From contig NZ_NWBU01000007.1 of assembly GCF_003050615.1 (NCBI RefSeq), positions 186,001 through 250,000 of the forward strand: 64,000 nucleotides of DNA, read 5' to 3'. Origin of the DNA: Sphingomonas oleivorans. Lineage in GTDB: Bacteria > Pseudomonadota > Alphaproteobacteria > Sphingomonadales > Sphingomonadaceae. The notes below the pieces were generated by a model. It ran no database searches. It was not told the origin of the DNA and was given only the letters and a program-made list of their open reading frames with translations. Position numbers and translations under genes: made by a program. Below, in pieces: positions 45,398-57,312 of this stretch (its first letter is position 1; every line of letters starts with the position of its first letter).

Positions 45398-46024
45398 ATG
45401 ATGATCCGTGTCCATCATCTCGAAAATTCCCGCTCGCAGCGTGTGCTCTGGCTGCTCGAGGAACTGGGCTTGCCCTATGAGGTGAAGCGCTATGCCCGCG
45501 ATCCGAAGAGCCTGCTCGCCCCGCCCGAATTGCGGCGCGTCCATCCGCTCGGCAAGTCGCCGCTGATCGAGGATGAAGGCCGGGTGATTGCGGAGACGGG
45601 CGCGATCGTCGAATATCTGGTGGAGAAGGCCGGCGACCGGCTGGGCCCGCCGCCGCATCGCGACGCGGCGTTGCGCTATCGCCATTTCCTTCATTATGCC
45701 GAAGGATCGCTGATGCCACCCCTGTTCGCGATGCTGGTCGTCAATCGGCTGGGCTTGCTCGGCCGGCCGGCGCGCGGGCCCTTGCGCCGCATGTTCGCCG
45801 TCCATTTGGACTGGCTGGAGGGCGAGCTTGCCGCGCGCGCCTGGTTCGCCGGCGAGGATTTTACCGCCGCCGACGTGATGATGAGCTTCCCGCTCGAAAT
45901 ATCCTGCCAGCGCGCCGGGCTCGACGGCAGCCGACCCAATCTGATGGATTGGCTGGAGCGCATCCATGCCCGGCCCGCTTATGGCCGTGCGCTCGAACGG
46001 GGCGGGGCTTATGCCTATGCCTGA
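45398..46024 (+). CDS. Glutathione S-transferase
   Basis: 208 residues. The thioredoxin-fold N-domain reads HHLENSRSQRVLWLLEELGLPYEV, with the Ser-Arg-Ser site at the active-site loop, then HPLGKSPLIEDEGRVIAETGAIVEYL with the Glu-Thr (SNAIL-like) glutathione contact. The helical C-domain has GEDFTAADVMMSFPLE, the N-capping and hydrophobic staple motif. It conjugates or reduces electrophiles with glutathione; the exact class is not clear. GAAGG precedes ATG 45398 by about 8 bases; a second ATG follows immediately. Confidence 0.92.
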   Translation: MMIRVHHLENSRSQRVLWLLEELGLPYEVKRYARDPKSLLAPPELRRVHPLGKSPLIEDEGRVIAETGAIVEYLVEKAGDRLGPPPHRDAALRYRHFLHYAEGSLMPPLFAMLVVNRLGLLGRPARGPLRRMFAVHLDWLEGELAARAWFAGEDFTAADVMMSFPLEISCQRAGLDGSRPNLMDWLERIHARPAYGRALERGGAYAYA

Positions 46025-46090
46025 ACGGGTGATGACCGATCTGTTCCGCTCGGCTTGAGAACGGACGCGCGCTCCACTAAGTCGATCCCC

Positions 46091-48754
<2,664 letters not shown>

Positions 48755-48760
48755 TTCTTC

Positions 48761-48792
48761 GCCGTCATTCCGGCTCGTGCTGGAATGACGGC
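48761..48792. terminator. Bidirectional hairpin between alaS and CPA2 antiporter (REP-like)
   Basis: GCCGTCATTCC (48761-48771) pairs perfectly with GGAATGACGGC (48782-48792); with a G-T pair the stem extends to 14 bp and leaves a TCGT loop. It starts 7 bases after the alaS stop and overlaps the last codons of the converging antiporter gene. The CGTCATTCCGG sequence resembles common alphaproteobacterial extragenic palindromes. It probably ends transcription from both sides. Confidence 0.65.
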
Positions 48793-50579
48793 ATGGCGCT
48801 TTCCTGGTTCCCGTCCCTCAGTCGCCGTCCCCGGATCGGCGGCTCCCGGTCGATTCCGGCCATCTCCATGATCTTGGCGCGGAGCTGGCTGCGCTTCTCA
48901 TGGATCGAGGCGATGACGGGCCCCATCGCCACGCCCAGATCGACCAGCACCGCTTCCGACAATTGGAGCGAGGATTCGAGCGTTTCGGGCACTGCGTCGG
49001 TGGCGCCGGCCCGGTAGAGCTCGGCGGCATGATTGGGGTCGCGCGCACGCGCGACGATGGCGAGGTCCGGGTAGAGCCGCCGGACCTGCCGCGCGATACG
49101 GACGATCTGTACCGGATCGTCCATAGTGAGGATCACCGCGCTTGCGCAGCCCAGGTTCAGCCGGTCGATCATGCCCGGCCGGGCGATATCCCCGAAGCTC
49201 GCCTTATAGCCCCGTTGGCGGGCGCGGGCGACAGTATCCACATCGGCATCGATCGCGAGATAGGGCAGGTTGTGCGTCTCGAGCATCTGCGCGACCAGCC
49301 GGCCGACGCGGCCGAAGCCGACGATCACGGTGCGCGCCTCGCAATTGGCCTCCAGCTCCTGATCGGTCGGCACGGCCGCGCGCCGCTCCACCCGCCGGGC
49401 CATGTCATGTCCGATCCGCGCGAGCAGCGGCGTGATCGTCAGGCCGATCGCGGTGACGATCTGCCAGAATGTGGCCGTCTCGCGCGAGATGAGCTGCGCT
49501 TGTGCGGCGGTGGCGAGCACGATCAGCGTGGTTTCGGACGGGCTCGCCATCAAAAGCCCCGTCTCCGCGGAGACGCCCGCCCGCGCGCCGCCCAGCCTCA
49601 GCAGCCCCGCCGTGATCGCCGCCTTGACCGCCACGACGCCGATCACGCCCGCGGCCAGCGCCATCCAGTTCGCCGCGATCAGCCGGAGGTCCAGGCTCAT
49701 GCCCACGGTGATCAGGAACACGCCCAGCGCCAGTCCCTTGAAGGGGGCGGTGATGATCTCGACCTCGGTGCGATAGTCGGTTTCGGCGATCAATATGCCG
49801 GCGAGCAGCGCGCCCACGATCGGCGACAGCCCCGCCGCCGTGGTGGCGATGCTGGCGAGGATCACGACCAGCAGGCTCGCCGCCAGGAACAGCTCCGGGC
49901 TCTTGGTCCGCGCTGCCTGCGCGAACAGGCGGGGAAGGAGGAGGCGGCCGAGCACCAGCATCGCCACGATCGTTCCCGTGCCGAACCAGATCGTGCGCAT
50001 CAGCCCGTCCCAGCCGGCTTCCTGCCCATAGGGCGCCAGCGCGCCGAGCGTGAAGATGATCGGCACCAGCGCCAGATCCTCGAACAGCAGCATGGCGAAG
50101 GCGCTGGTGCCGACCGCGCTCGCCGTGCCGACCATCGGCAGCACCAGCGCGGTGGAGGAAAGCGCGAGCGCGATGCCGAGCACCAATGCGCCGGTCCAGC
50201 CGAGCCCGAACAAGTGGAAGGCGATGCCCAGCACCAGGCCGGACAGCAGCAGTTCCGACGCCCCCAGCCCGAAGACGAGCCGTCGCATCGTCCATAGCCG
50301 CCGGAACGACAGCTCAAGCCCGATCGAGAAGAGTAGCAGGATGATGCCGAATTCGGCGAAGGGCCTGATCGAATTGGGATCGGTGATCGTCAGATGATAA
50401 AGCCATGGCGCCTCGTCGACGAGCGCGCCCAGCCCCGAAGGGCCGACCAGCAGCCCGACCAGGATGAAGCCGATCACCGGATTCACCCGGAAACGCGCAA
50501 AGGCAGGGATCACCAGCCCCGCCGCGCCGAGCACGACCAGCGAATCGCTGAACATCGAGGAGTGGATGGGAAGCGCCAT
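48765..50579 (-). CDS. CPA2 monovalent cation:proton antiporter with TrkA-N domain
   Basis: 604 residues. About twelve transmembrane helices make up the first 390 residues, with GFILVGLLVGPSGLGALV, FGIILLLFSIGLELSF and MLLFEDLALVPIIF typical of Kef/RosB transporters. A RCK/TrkA-N domain follows: RTVIVGFGRVGRLVAQML binds a nucleotide, then AIDADVDTVARARQRGYKASFGDI. It probably exchanges K+ (or Na+) for protons with gating by NAD(H). The C-terminal MPSFQHEPE is encoded by the REP-like hairpin. It is divergent from a second CPA2 gene, 131 bases away. Confidence 0.92.
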   Translation of the reverse strand: MALPIHSSMFSDSLVVLGAAGLVIPAFARFRVNPVIGFILVGLLVGPSGLGALVDEAPWLYHLTITDPNSIRPFAEFGIILLLFSIGLELSFRRLWTMRRLVFGLGASELLLSGLVLGIAFHLFGLGWTGALVLGIALALSSTALVLPMVGTASAVGTSAFAMLLFEDLALVPIIFTLGALAPYGQEAGWDGLMRTIWFGTGTIVAMLVLGRLLLPRLFAQAARTKSPELFLAASLLVVILASIATTAAGLSPIVGALLAGILIAETDYRTEVEIITAPFKGLALGVFLITVGMSLDLRLIAANWMALAAGVIGVVAVKAAITAGLLRLGGARAGVSAETGLLMASPSETTLIVLATAAQAQLISRETATFWQIVTAIGLTITPLLARIGHDMARRVERRAAVPTDQELEANCEARTVIVGFGRVGRLVAQMLETHNLPYLAIDADVDTVARARQRGYKASFGDIARPGMIDRLNLGCASAVILTMDDPVQIVRIARQVRRLYPDLAIVARARDPNHAAELYRAGATDAVPETLESSLQLSEAVLVDLGVAMGPVIASIHEKRSQLRAKIMEMAGIDREPPIRGRRLRDGNQESAMPSFQHEPE

Positions 50580-50710
50580 GGCTTCATCCTTCCTTCATCG
50601 CTGCGTCATTGCCACCATCGGCCGTGCAAAAAATGCTCCTGTTGCTCGCATATAGCCGCCATGGTGCCTAGCTAGGCTGGAATATAGATCATCAGGGAGA
50701 CGCCTCTTTC

Positions 50711-52354
50711 ATGCCGCATCATACCCCGCTTATCGGAACTATCGTCGCGGGGATCGTGCTCGCCTTCATCTTCGGTGCGGCGGCCTTCCGGCTGCGGCTG
50801 CCACCGCTGGTCGGCTATCTGCTCGCGGGCGTGGCGATCGGGCCCTTCACCCCGGGTTATGTGGCGGATCAGGGGCTGGCGAACGAACTGGCCGAAATCG
50901 GTGTGATCCTGCTGATGTTCGGGGTGGGGCTCCATTTTTCGCTCAAGGATCTGATGGCCGTCCGCAATATCGCCGTCCCCGGCGCGATCGCGCAGATCGG
51001 GGTCGCCATATTGCTCGGCATGGGGCTTGCCTGGCTGCTCGGCTGGGGCATCGCGGGCGGCTTCGTCTTCGGCCTCGCGCTGTCGGTCGCGAGCACGGTG
51101 GTGCTGCTGCGCGCGATGCAGGAACGGCGGCTGATCGAGACGGATCGGGGAAAGATCGCGGTCGGCTGGCTGATCGTCGAGGATCTGCTGATGGTGCTGG
51201 CGCTGGTGCTGCTGCCGGCGCTCGCCGGCGGGATGGGGGCGGACGGCAAGAGCGGGGCGGAGATCGGCCTCACCCTGCTCGTCACCATCGGCAAGGCCGC
51301 CGGCTTCGTCGCCTTCATGCTGATCGTCGGGCGGCGCTTCGTGCCCTGGGCGCTGCATCTCATCGCACATAGCGGCTCGCGCGAGCTGTTCCGCCTGTCG
51401 GTGCTCGCCATCGCGCTCGGCGTGGCGTTCGGCGCGGCGATGCTGTTCGGCGTGTCCTTCGCGCTCGGCGCCTTCTTCGCGGGCATGATCCTCGCTGAAT
51501 CGCCGCTCAGCCAGCGCGCGGCGGAAGAGACGCTGCCGCTGCGCGATGCCTTCGCGGTGCTGTTCTTCGTGTCGGTGGGGATGCTCTTCAATCCCTATAT
51601 ATTGGTGCAGGCGCCGCTGGCGTTGCTCGGCACCGTCCTGATCATCATCGTCGGCAAGTCGGTCGCGGCCTATCTGATCGTGCTTGCCTTCGGCCATGGC
51701 AAGCGGACGGCGCTGACGATTTCGGCCAGCCTCGCGCAGATCGGCGAATTCTCCTTCATTCTCGCGAGCCTGGGGACGGAGCTTGCGCTGCTGCCGGAAC
51801 AGGGACGCGACCTGATCCTCGCGGGTGCGATCGTCTCGATCCTGTTCAATCCGCTGATCTTCGGACTTGTCGACCGCTTCGGCGGCAGGGCGGTGGGCAT
51901 GGCCGAGGAACATGCGATCGGCGATGCGCCGCGCGCGCCGCCGCGCGGCCATGTCGTGCTGGTGGGCTATGGCCGCGTCGGATCGCGCGTCGGCCGTGAT
52001 CTGATCGCCGCGCATGAGCGAGTGACGGTGATCGAGACGGAGGGCGATCTTGCCGGGCTTCCGGAGCCGAACGACCGGATCAAGCTGGTGATCGGCAATG
52101 CCGCCGGCAGCGAGATGCTGGACCGCGCGCATGTCGCCCAGGCGCGGATGCTGTTCGTGGCGATCCCGCAGGCGTTCGAGGCGGGGCAGATTGTCGAGCA
52201 GGCGCGCGCGATCAATCCCGGCCTGCGCATCGTCGCGCGCGCGCATACGCAGGAGGAGATGGATCATCTCCACGCCAAGGGCGCCGATTCCACCATCATA
52301 GGCGAATATGAGATCGCCCGGCGCATGGTGGAGGAGGCGCTGACCGGCATCTGA
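50711..52354 (+). CDS. ybaL: YbaL-type CPA2 cation:proton antiporter
   Basis: 547 residues. Helices include RLRLPPLVGYLLAGVAIGP, AEIGVILLMFGVGLHFSLKDL, the CPA2 stretch VGWLIVEDLLMVLALVLLP and FFVSVGMLFNPYILV, which match YbaL/KefB-like proteins. The TrkA-N domain has GHVVLVGYGRVGSRVGRDL, then IETEGDLAGLPEPNDRIKLVIGNA. It is expected to export K+ or Na+ in exchange for H+, with ligand gating through the RCK domain. It is divergent from the other CPA2 antiporter and convergent with the GNAT-nitrilase gene. Confidence 0.9.
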   Translation: MPHHTPLIGTIVAGIVLAFIFGAAAFRLRLPPLVGYLLAGVAIGPFTPGYVADQGLANELAEIGVILLMFGVGLHFSLKDLMAVRNIAVPGAIAQIGVAILLGMGLAWLLGWGIAGGFVFGLALSVASTVVLLRAMQERRLIETDRGKIAVGWLIVEDLLMVLALVLLPALAGGMGADGKSGAEIGLTLLVTIGKAAGFVAFMLIVGRRFVPWALHLIAHSGSRELFRLSVLAIALGVAFGAAMLFGVSFALGAFFAGMILAESPLSQRAAEETLPLRDAFAVLFFVSVGMLFNPYILVQAPLALLGTVLIIIVGKSVAAYLIVLAFGHGKRTALTISASLAQIGEFSFILASLGTELALLPEQGRDLILAGAIVSILFNPLIFGLVDRFGGRAVGMAEEHAIGDAPRAPPRGHVVLVGYGRVGSRVGRDLIAAHERVTVIETEGDLAGLPEPNDRIKLVIGNAAGSEMLDRAHVAQARMLFVAIPQAFEAGQIVEQARAINPGLRIVARAHTQEEMDHLHAKGADSTIIGEYEIARRMVEEALTGI

Positions 52355-52376
52355 CCGTTCGGCCGGCCGCCCGCGC

Positions 52377-53999
52377 TCATCCCCCGCCGGGCGCCTTGGC
52401 GCCGCGCGCGGGCGGCGTTTCATGCAGCCGGGTCTCGGGATGGCCGGCATGCGACCAGTCGATCTGATAGAGGTCGAAGCGCCGGTCGGTCAGGTTGCGC
52501 ACCGTGCCCTCCGCGCGTGCCCAGGTGAGGTCGGCGAGGTTGACGTCGCTGATCGTCAGCGTCTCGACATTCTCGCTCGCTTCCGCCGCGATCCCGTCGC
52601 GCGCGAAGGGGAAGTCGCAGGGCGTCAGGATGCAGCTTTGCGCATATTGCACGTCCATATTCTCGACGCCGGGCAGGTTGCCGACATTACCGGACATCAC
52701 CACGAAGCACTGATTTTCGATCGCGCGCGCCTGGCAGCAATAGCGCACGCGCAGATAGGCTTGGCGGCTGTCCGTGCAGAAGGGGACGAAGATGATCCGC
52801 GCCCCTTCGTCCACCAGCCGCCGGGCCAGTTCCGGAAATTCGCTGTCATAGCAGATGAGGACGCCGATCGGGCCGCAGTCCGTCTGGATCGTGTCGATCG
52901 AATCCCCGCCCTTGATGTTCCACCAATAGCGTTCGTTGGGCGTGGGGTGGATCTTCTCCTGTGCATGAATCGATCCGTCGCGCAGGCAGACATAGGCGAC
53001 ATTCTGGATGTCGCCATCCTCGGTTCGCGTAGGGTGGGAGCCGCCGATGATGTTGATATTGTAGCGCAGCGCCATGCGGGCGAGCTCGTTCACGATCGGC
53101 CGGCGATGCTCCGTCAGCCGGTCGATCGCCTCGACGGGGCTGAGCTCCTCCTTCTCATAGGCGAGGAGCTGGAGCGTGAAGAGTTCGGGAAAGACGATGA
53201 AGTCCGCCCGATAACCCGCCGCCACATCGACGAAATATTCGACATTATGGACGAATTCGGCGAAATTTTTCACGGCCCGCGCCTGAAGCTGGACGGTGGC
53301 GAGGCGGACGCTCTCTATTCCGCGCGGAACGCGGAACTTGGGATCCTCGTTCGGATCGACATAAGGGTTGTGCCACACCATATGCGCCGCGAAGCCGCAG
53401 GAGCGGCGATCCTCGGGCAGATAGTTGGGCAGCACGCCGATCGGTTCGAAGCCATTGGCGATCTGGAATCCGATCACCGGATCGCGCAGCTTGCCCGCGC
53501 GCACGCGCCGCAGATAATCCTCCGGCCCGTCGACCTTGCTGCGTGTGCGATAATAGCCGGGCATCCGCCCGCCGAACACGATCCCCTTCAGCTCCAGCCG
53601 CTCGGCGAGCATGCGGCGCGCCTCATAGAGCCGCTGGCCGATACGCAGGCCCCGCTGCTTGGGATCGACGCACATTTCGAAGCCGTAGAGCCAATCGCCG
53701 GTCGGGTCGTGGCGCGATCCGAAGCCCTTGCCGCTGATCTGGTCCCAGTCATGGGGCCCCAGCGCGATCGCTTCGTCGATCCGCGAGCTGGCGCAATAGC
53801 CGACGATCTTGCCGTCATAGACGGCGACGAACTGGCCCTCGGGGAAATTGTTGATCTGTCCGCGGACCATGCCGCGGCTGTAACCCGGCATGCCTTCATA
53901 GGCGCGTGCGACCAGCGCGACGATGCCCGGTACGTCCGATGTTCGTGCGAGGCGGACTTCGAGCCGCGCCTTGCTGCTGCTGTCAGCTACTTTCAGCAC
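52377..53999 (-). CDS. GNAT acetyltransferase / nitrilase-type hydrolase fusion
   Basis: 540 residues in two parts. Residues 11-200 form a GNAT fold with CVDPKQRGLRIGQRLYEARR, the acetyl-CoA pyrophosphate loop (R/Q-x2-G-x-G/A pattern). Residues 230-520 form a carbon-nitrogen hydrolase with the Glu272-Lys349-Cys383 triad (VFPELFTLQLL, QEKIHPTPNE, LICYDSEFPE). This fusion is a known protein family of unknown substrate; it might acylate and deamidate one small molecule. It begins at ATG 53997-53999. The 58-base gap to icd (converging in the same direction) holds nothing recognisable. Confidence 0.88.
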   Translation of the reverse strand: MLKVADSSSKARLEVRLARTSDVPGIVALVARAYEGMPGYSRGMVRGQINNFPEGQFVAVYDGKIVGYCASSRIDEAIALGPHDWDQISGKGFGSRHDPTGDWLYGFEMCVDPKQRGLRIGQRLYEARRMLAERLELKGIVFGGRMPGYYRTRSKVDGPEDYLRRVRAGKLRDPVIGFQIANGFEPIGVLPNYLPEDRRSCGFAAHMVWHNPYVDPNEDPKFRVPRGIESVRLATVQLQARAVKNFAEFVHNVEYFVDVAAGYRADFIVFPELFTLQLLAYEKEELSPVEAIDRLTEHRRPIVNELARMALRYNINIIGGSHPTRTEDGDIQNVAYVCLRDGSIHAQEKIHPTPNERYWWNIKGGDSIDTIQTDCGPIGVLICYDSEFPELARRLVDEGARIIFVPFCTDSRQAYLRVRYCCQARAIENQCFVVMSGNVGNLPGVENMDVQYAQSCILTPCDFPFARDGIAAEASENVETLTISDVNLADLTWARAEGTVRNLTDRRFDLYQIDWSHAGHPETRLHETPPARGAKAPGGG

Positions 54000-54056
54000 T
54001 CTCCCGCTCCATTCCGGCGATGCAGCCGAAACGGAGCGGGAGGGCTGCGCGTTCCC

Positions 54057-55277
54057 TTACTTCCAGTCCGCCATCGCGGTTTCGAGGTTGACGCGGATCG
54101 CCTCGAAGAACTGCTCGGTGGTCATCCAGGGCTGGTCCGGGCCGATCAGGATCGCGAGATCCTTGGTCATCTGGCCCTGCTCGACCGTCTTGATGCAGAC
54201 CTGCTCGAGCGTTTCGGCGAAGCGCGTCACGTCGGGCGTGCCGTCGAACTTGCCGCGATGCTTGAGGCCGCCCGTCCAGGCGAAGATCGACGCGATCGGG
54301 TTGGTCGACGTCGCCTTGCCCTGCTGGTGCATGCGATAATGGCGCGTGACGGTGCCGTGCGCGGCTTCCGCCTCGATCGTCTTGCCGTCGGGCGACATCA
54401 GCACCGAGGTCATCAGGCCGAGCGAGCCGAAGCCCTGCGCCACCTGATCGGACTGCACGTCGCCGTCATAATTTTTGCACGCCCAGACGAACTTGCCGCT
54501 CCACTTGAGCGCGCTCGCCACCATGTCGTCGATCAGGCGATGTTCGTAAACGATATTGCGTTCCTTGAACTTCTCCTTGAATTCCTTGTCGAAAATCTCC
54601 TGAAAAATATCCTTGAAGCGGCCGTCATAGGCCTTCAGGATGGTGTTCTTGGTGGAGAGATAGAGCGGCCAGCCGCGACCGAGTGCATAGTTCATGCTGG
54701 CGCGCGCGAAATCGGCGATCGAGTCGTCCAGATTGTACATGCCCTGGGCGATGCCGGGCGACGGGAAGTTGAACACTTCCTCCTCGATCCGCTGGCCGTC
54801 CTCGCCTTCCCAGATCATGCGCAGCTTGCCGGGGCCGGGCACCTTGAAATCGGTCGCGCGATACTGGTCGCCAAAGGCATGGCGGCCGACGACGATCGGA
54901 TCGGTCCAGCCCGGGATCAGCCTGGGCACATTCTTGATGACGATCGGCTCGCGGAAGACGACGCCGCCCAGGATGTTGCGGATCGTGCCGTTGGGCGACT
55001 TCCACATCTTCTTGAGCTTGAATTCCTCGACGCGCGCCTCGTCCGGCGTGATCGTCGCGCATTTCACGCCGACGCCATATTTCTGGATGGCGCGCGCGCT
55101 GTCCACCGTTACCTGATCGTCGGTGGCATCGCGATTTTCGATGCCGAGATCGAAATAGAGCAGGTCGATGTCGAGATAGGGAAGGATCAGCCGCTCCCGG
55201 ATCCACTGCCAGATGATCCGCGTCATCTCGTCGCCGTCGATCTCGACGACCGGGGTCTTCACCTTGATCTTCGCCAT
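54057..55277 (-). CDS. icd: NADP-dependent isocitrate dehydrogenase
   Basis: 406 residues, the short homodimeric (eukaryote-like) type common in alphaproteobacteria. It starts [20 protein letters not shown], with substrate residues in [22 protein letters not shown] and the Arg pair [20 protein letters not shown]. The Mg site appears as [13 protein letters not shown], and [11 protein letters not shown] is the NADP region. It oxidises isocitrate to 2-oxoglutarate in the TCA cycle. A longer open frame upstream lacks a credible start; AGGAG lies about 13 bases before the chosen ATG. Confidence 0.96.
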   Translation of the reverse strand: MAKIKVKTPVVEIDGDEMTRIIWQWIRERLILPYLDIDLLYFDLGIENRDATDDQVTVDSARAIQKYGVGVKCATITPDEARVEEFKLKKMWKSPNGTIRNILGGVVFREPIVIKNVPRLIPGWTDPIVVGRHAFGDQYRATDFKVPGPGKLRMIWEGEDGQRIEEEVFNFPSPGIAQGMYNLDDSIADFARASMNYALGRGWPLYLSTKNTILKAYDGRFKDIFQEIFDKEFKEKFKERNIVYEHRLIDDMVASALKWSGKFVWACKNYDGDVQSDQVAQGFGSLGLMTSVLMSPDGKTIEAEAAHGTVTRHYRMHQQGKATSTNPIASIFAWTGGLKHRGKFDGTPDVTRFAETLEQVCIKTVEQGQMTKDLAILIGPDQPWMTTEQFFEAIRVNLETAMADWK

Positions 55278-55429
55278 GGGCCTGCTTTCTCCTCGTCCAA
55301 TGGAGGGTTGTTGTGTCGGGGCTCTAGGGCCGTAGGCGGCGAGATTCAACAGGGCGGGAACGATGGCGCCCGCGGCGCTTTTGGCCCATCGAGATTGTCA
55401 GCCAGAGGCGCCGTCCCTAGAAGGATGCG

Positions 55430-56164
55430 ATGAACTCTCTCGAACAGACATCCGGCACGACGCCGAGCGTCCGCTGGCGCTGGCCGGCGGTGCATCCCGA
55501 AGGCCGCAAATTCGCCCTGATCGCCGGCGGCATCACCCTGATCTTCGCGCTCCTCGCCTGGGAGACGCTGGCCTGGCCGATGGCCGGGATCACCATCTGG
55601 GTGCTGGCCTTCTTCCGCGATCCGGTCCGCTCGGTACCGCGCGGGCCGGGGCTGATCGTGGCGCCGGCCGACGGGCTCATCACCATGATCGAGCGGGTGC
55701 CGCCGCCGCGCGAGCTGAGTGGGCCGGATGCGCTGGGCGACGAGCCGATGATCCGCGTCTCGATCTTCATGAGCGTGTTCGACGTGCACATCAACCGCAG
55801 CCCGATCGCCGGCACGATCCGCCGCGTCGTCTATATTTCGGGCAAGTTCCTCAACGCCAGCCTCGACAAGGCGAGCGAAGATAATGAGCGTCAGCATTTC
55901 CTGGTCGAGGGCGCGGACGGCACGCGCATCGGCTTCACCCAGATTGCCGGTCTCGTCGCGCGGCGCATCGTGCCCTTCGTCAAGCCTGGCGACATCGTCG
56001 CGGCCGGGCAGCGCGTCGGCCTGATCCGTTTCGGCAGCCGCGTCGACGTCTATCTGCCGGAAGGCACCGCGCCCAAGGTCGCGCTCGGCCAGCGCTCGAT
56101 CGCGGGCGAGACGATCCTCGGCCGCATTGGCGACGGCGAGAAGATCGACGGTATTCCGCTCTAA
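55430..56164 (+). CDS. psd: Phosphatidylserine decarboxylase proenzyme
   Basis: 244 residues, the short proteobacterial form. A membrane segment ([33 protein letters not shown]) precedes [32 protein letters not shown] and the processing site [12 protein letters not shown], where Gly-Ser self-cleavage gives the pyruvoyl group. It makes phosphatidylethanolamine from phosphatidylserine at the inner membrane. It is followed 11 bases later by pssA, which makes its substrate, so the two form a pathway operon. Confidence 0.96.
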   Translation: MNSLEQTSGTTPSVRWRWPAVHPEGRKFALIAGGITLIFALLAWETLAWPMAGITIWVLAFFRDPVRSVPRGPGLIVAPADGLITMIERVPPPRELSGPDALGDEPMIRVSIFMSVFDVHINRSPIAGTIRRVVYISGKFLNASLDKASEDNERQHFLVEGADGTRIGFTQIAGLVARRIVPFVKPGDIVAAGQRVGLIRFGSRVDVYLPEGTAPKVALGQRSIAGETILGRIGDGEKIDGIPL

Positions 56165-56175
56165 GGCCGAACAGG

Positions 56176-56952
56176 ATGAAATCGCCTTCGCCCCATCGCC
56201 CGTTCCGGGGCATTCCGCTGCGCGCGCTCGCGCCCAACGCGGTCACCGCGCTCGCGCTCTGCTTTGGGCTCACGGGCGTGCGCTTCGGCATTTCGGGCGA
56301 ATGGGAGAAGGCGATCGCCGCGATCGTCATCGCCGGCGTCCTCGACGGGCTGGACGGGCGCATTGCCCGGATGCTCAAGGGCGAGAGCCGTTTCGGTGCC
56401 GAGCTCGATTCGCTGTCGGATGTGATCGCCTTCGGCGTGTCGCCCGCGATCCTCATCTATCTCTGGTCGTTGCAGCATCTGCCACAGTTCGGCTGGGTCT
56501 TCGCGCTCGCCCATGCCGTCTGCTGCGCGCTGCGCCTCGCGCGCTTCAACGCCAGCATCGACGTCAAGGAACAGCCGCATAAGTCCGCTGGCTATCTGAC
56601 GGGCGTTCCCGCGCCGGCGGGTGCAGGGCTGGCATTGCTGCCCATCTATCTCTGGCTGGTGACGGGCGAGCCTTTTTTCCGCCAGGTCTATGTCGTCGCG
56701 CCCTGGGCGATCCTCGTCGCCTTCCTGATGATCTCCGATCTGGCGACCTTTTCCTGGTCGTCTTTCCGCTTGCGCCCGGGGTTCAGGCTCTGGGTGCTGG
56801 TGTTGGTCGGGCTGGTCGGCGCCGCGCTGATCAGCGCACCCTGGGCGACGCTCAGCGTGATCGCCATACTCTATATACTGGCCATTCCTTTCAGCGTGCG
56901 CAGCTATGCCCGGGTCAGGCGGCAGCGCGCAGCTCAGCAGGGCGCGCAATAG
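56176..56952 (+). CDS. pssA: CDP-diacylglycerol-serine O-phosphatidyltransferase
   Basis: 258 residues with about seven transmembrane helices. The CDP-alcohol phosphotransferase motif D-G-x2-D-G-x2-A-R-x8-G-x3-D-x3-D is present as DGLDGRIARMLKGESRFG followed by AELDSLSD. The start PNAVTALALCFGLTGV is typical of PssA. It makes phosphatidylserine for Psd. Its last 38 bases overlap, tail to tail, the end of the small minus-strand membrane protein gene. Confidence 0.95.
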   Translation: MKSPSPHRPFRGIPLRALAPNAVTALALCFGLTGVRFGISGEWEKAIAAIVIAGVLDGLDGRIARMLKGESRFGAELDSLSDVIAFGVSPAILIYLWSLQHLPQFGWVFALAHAVCCALRLARFNASIDVKEQPHKSAGYLTGVPAPAGAGLALLPIYLWLVTGEPFFRQVYVVAPWAILVAFLMISDLATFSWSSFRLRPGFRLWVLVLVGLVGAALISAPWATLSVIAILYILAIPFSVRSYARVRRQRAAQQGAQ

Positions 56953-57154
56953 CCGCCTGCGTCATCATCCTCGCCCGGCGCGGCGCGGGGACCAGTCGGA
57001 TTCGCGGAGGCAGGGGCTGCGGCTGAAGATAGGGTTCGTCCCTGCCCAGCGCACGGCGGATCATGTCCCGATTGTCGATCAGGCTGGCCGCGAGCACGGC
57101 CAGGGCGCCCAATGCTGCGCCCGCGAAGAAGATCGTCGCAAATATCTGAAGCAT
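56915..57154 (-). CDS. Small membrane protein, candidate SOS-induced effector
   Basis: 79 residues. One N-terminal transmembrane helix (MLQIFATIFFAGAALGALAV to about residue 24), then ASLIDNRDMIRRALGRDEPY and a Pro/Arg-rich tail (PQPLPPRIRLVPAPRRARM). GGAG lies 9 bases before the ATG. No family recognised. About 74 bases upstream of the start, a LexA box lies between a -35 TTGACG and a -10 TATAAG or CATATA on this strand, so DNA damage should induce it. Small membrane proteins such as SidA of Caulobacter block division in the SOS response; that comparison is by context and size only, not sequence. Confidence 0.75.
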   Translation of the reverse strand: MLQIFATIFFAGAALGALAVLAASLIDNRDMIRRALGRDEPYLQPQPLPPRIRLVPAPRRARMMTQAAIARPAELRAAA

Positions 57155-57220
57155 CTTACGAAACTCCGATCCCTACGATGTTTCCGGCGGGTTCGCCGGT
57201 CCATCACGACTATGTCTGCT

Positions 57221-57252
57221 CTTATATGTTCCTGTTATGTTCCGTTCGTCAA
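57221..57252 (-). promoter_or_regulatory. SOS promoter: -35, LexA box and -10 for the 79-aa protein
   Basis: On the minus strand TTGACG (57252-57247) is the -35, and TATAAG (57226-57221) or CATATA (57228-57223, 18-base spacer) is the -10. Between them is GAAC-ATAACAG-GAAC (57242-57228), the LexA direct repeat read from this strand. The box lies fully inside the core promoter. The site could also affect the rpsB promoter on the plus strand, which lies in the same gap. Confidence 0.75.
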
Positions 57253-57312
57253 CCCTTGATTTGCGCGGAAAATGCGATTAGGCGCGCAGCCATTCCACAT
57301 GTGGGGCTACAT

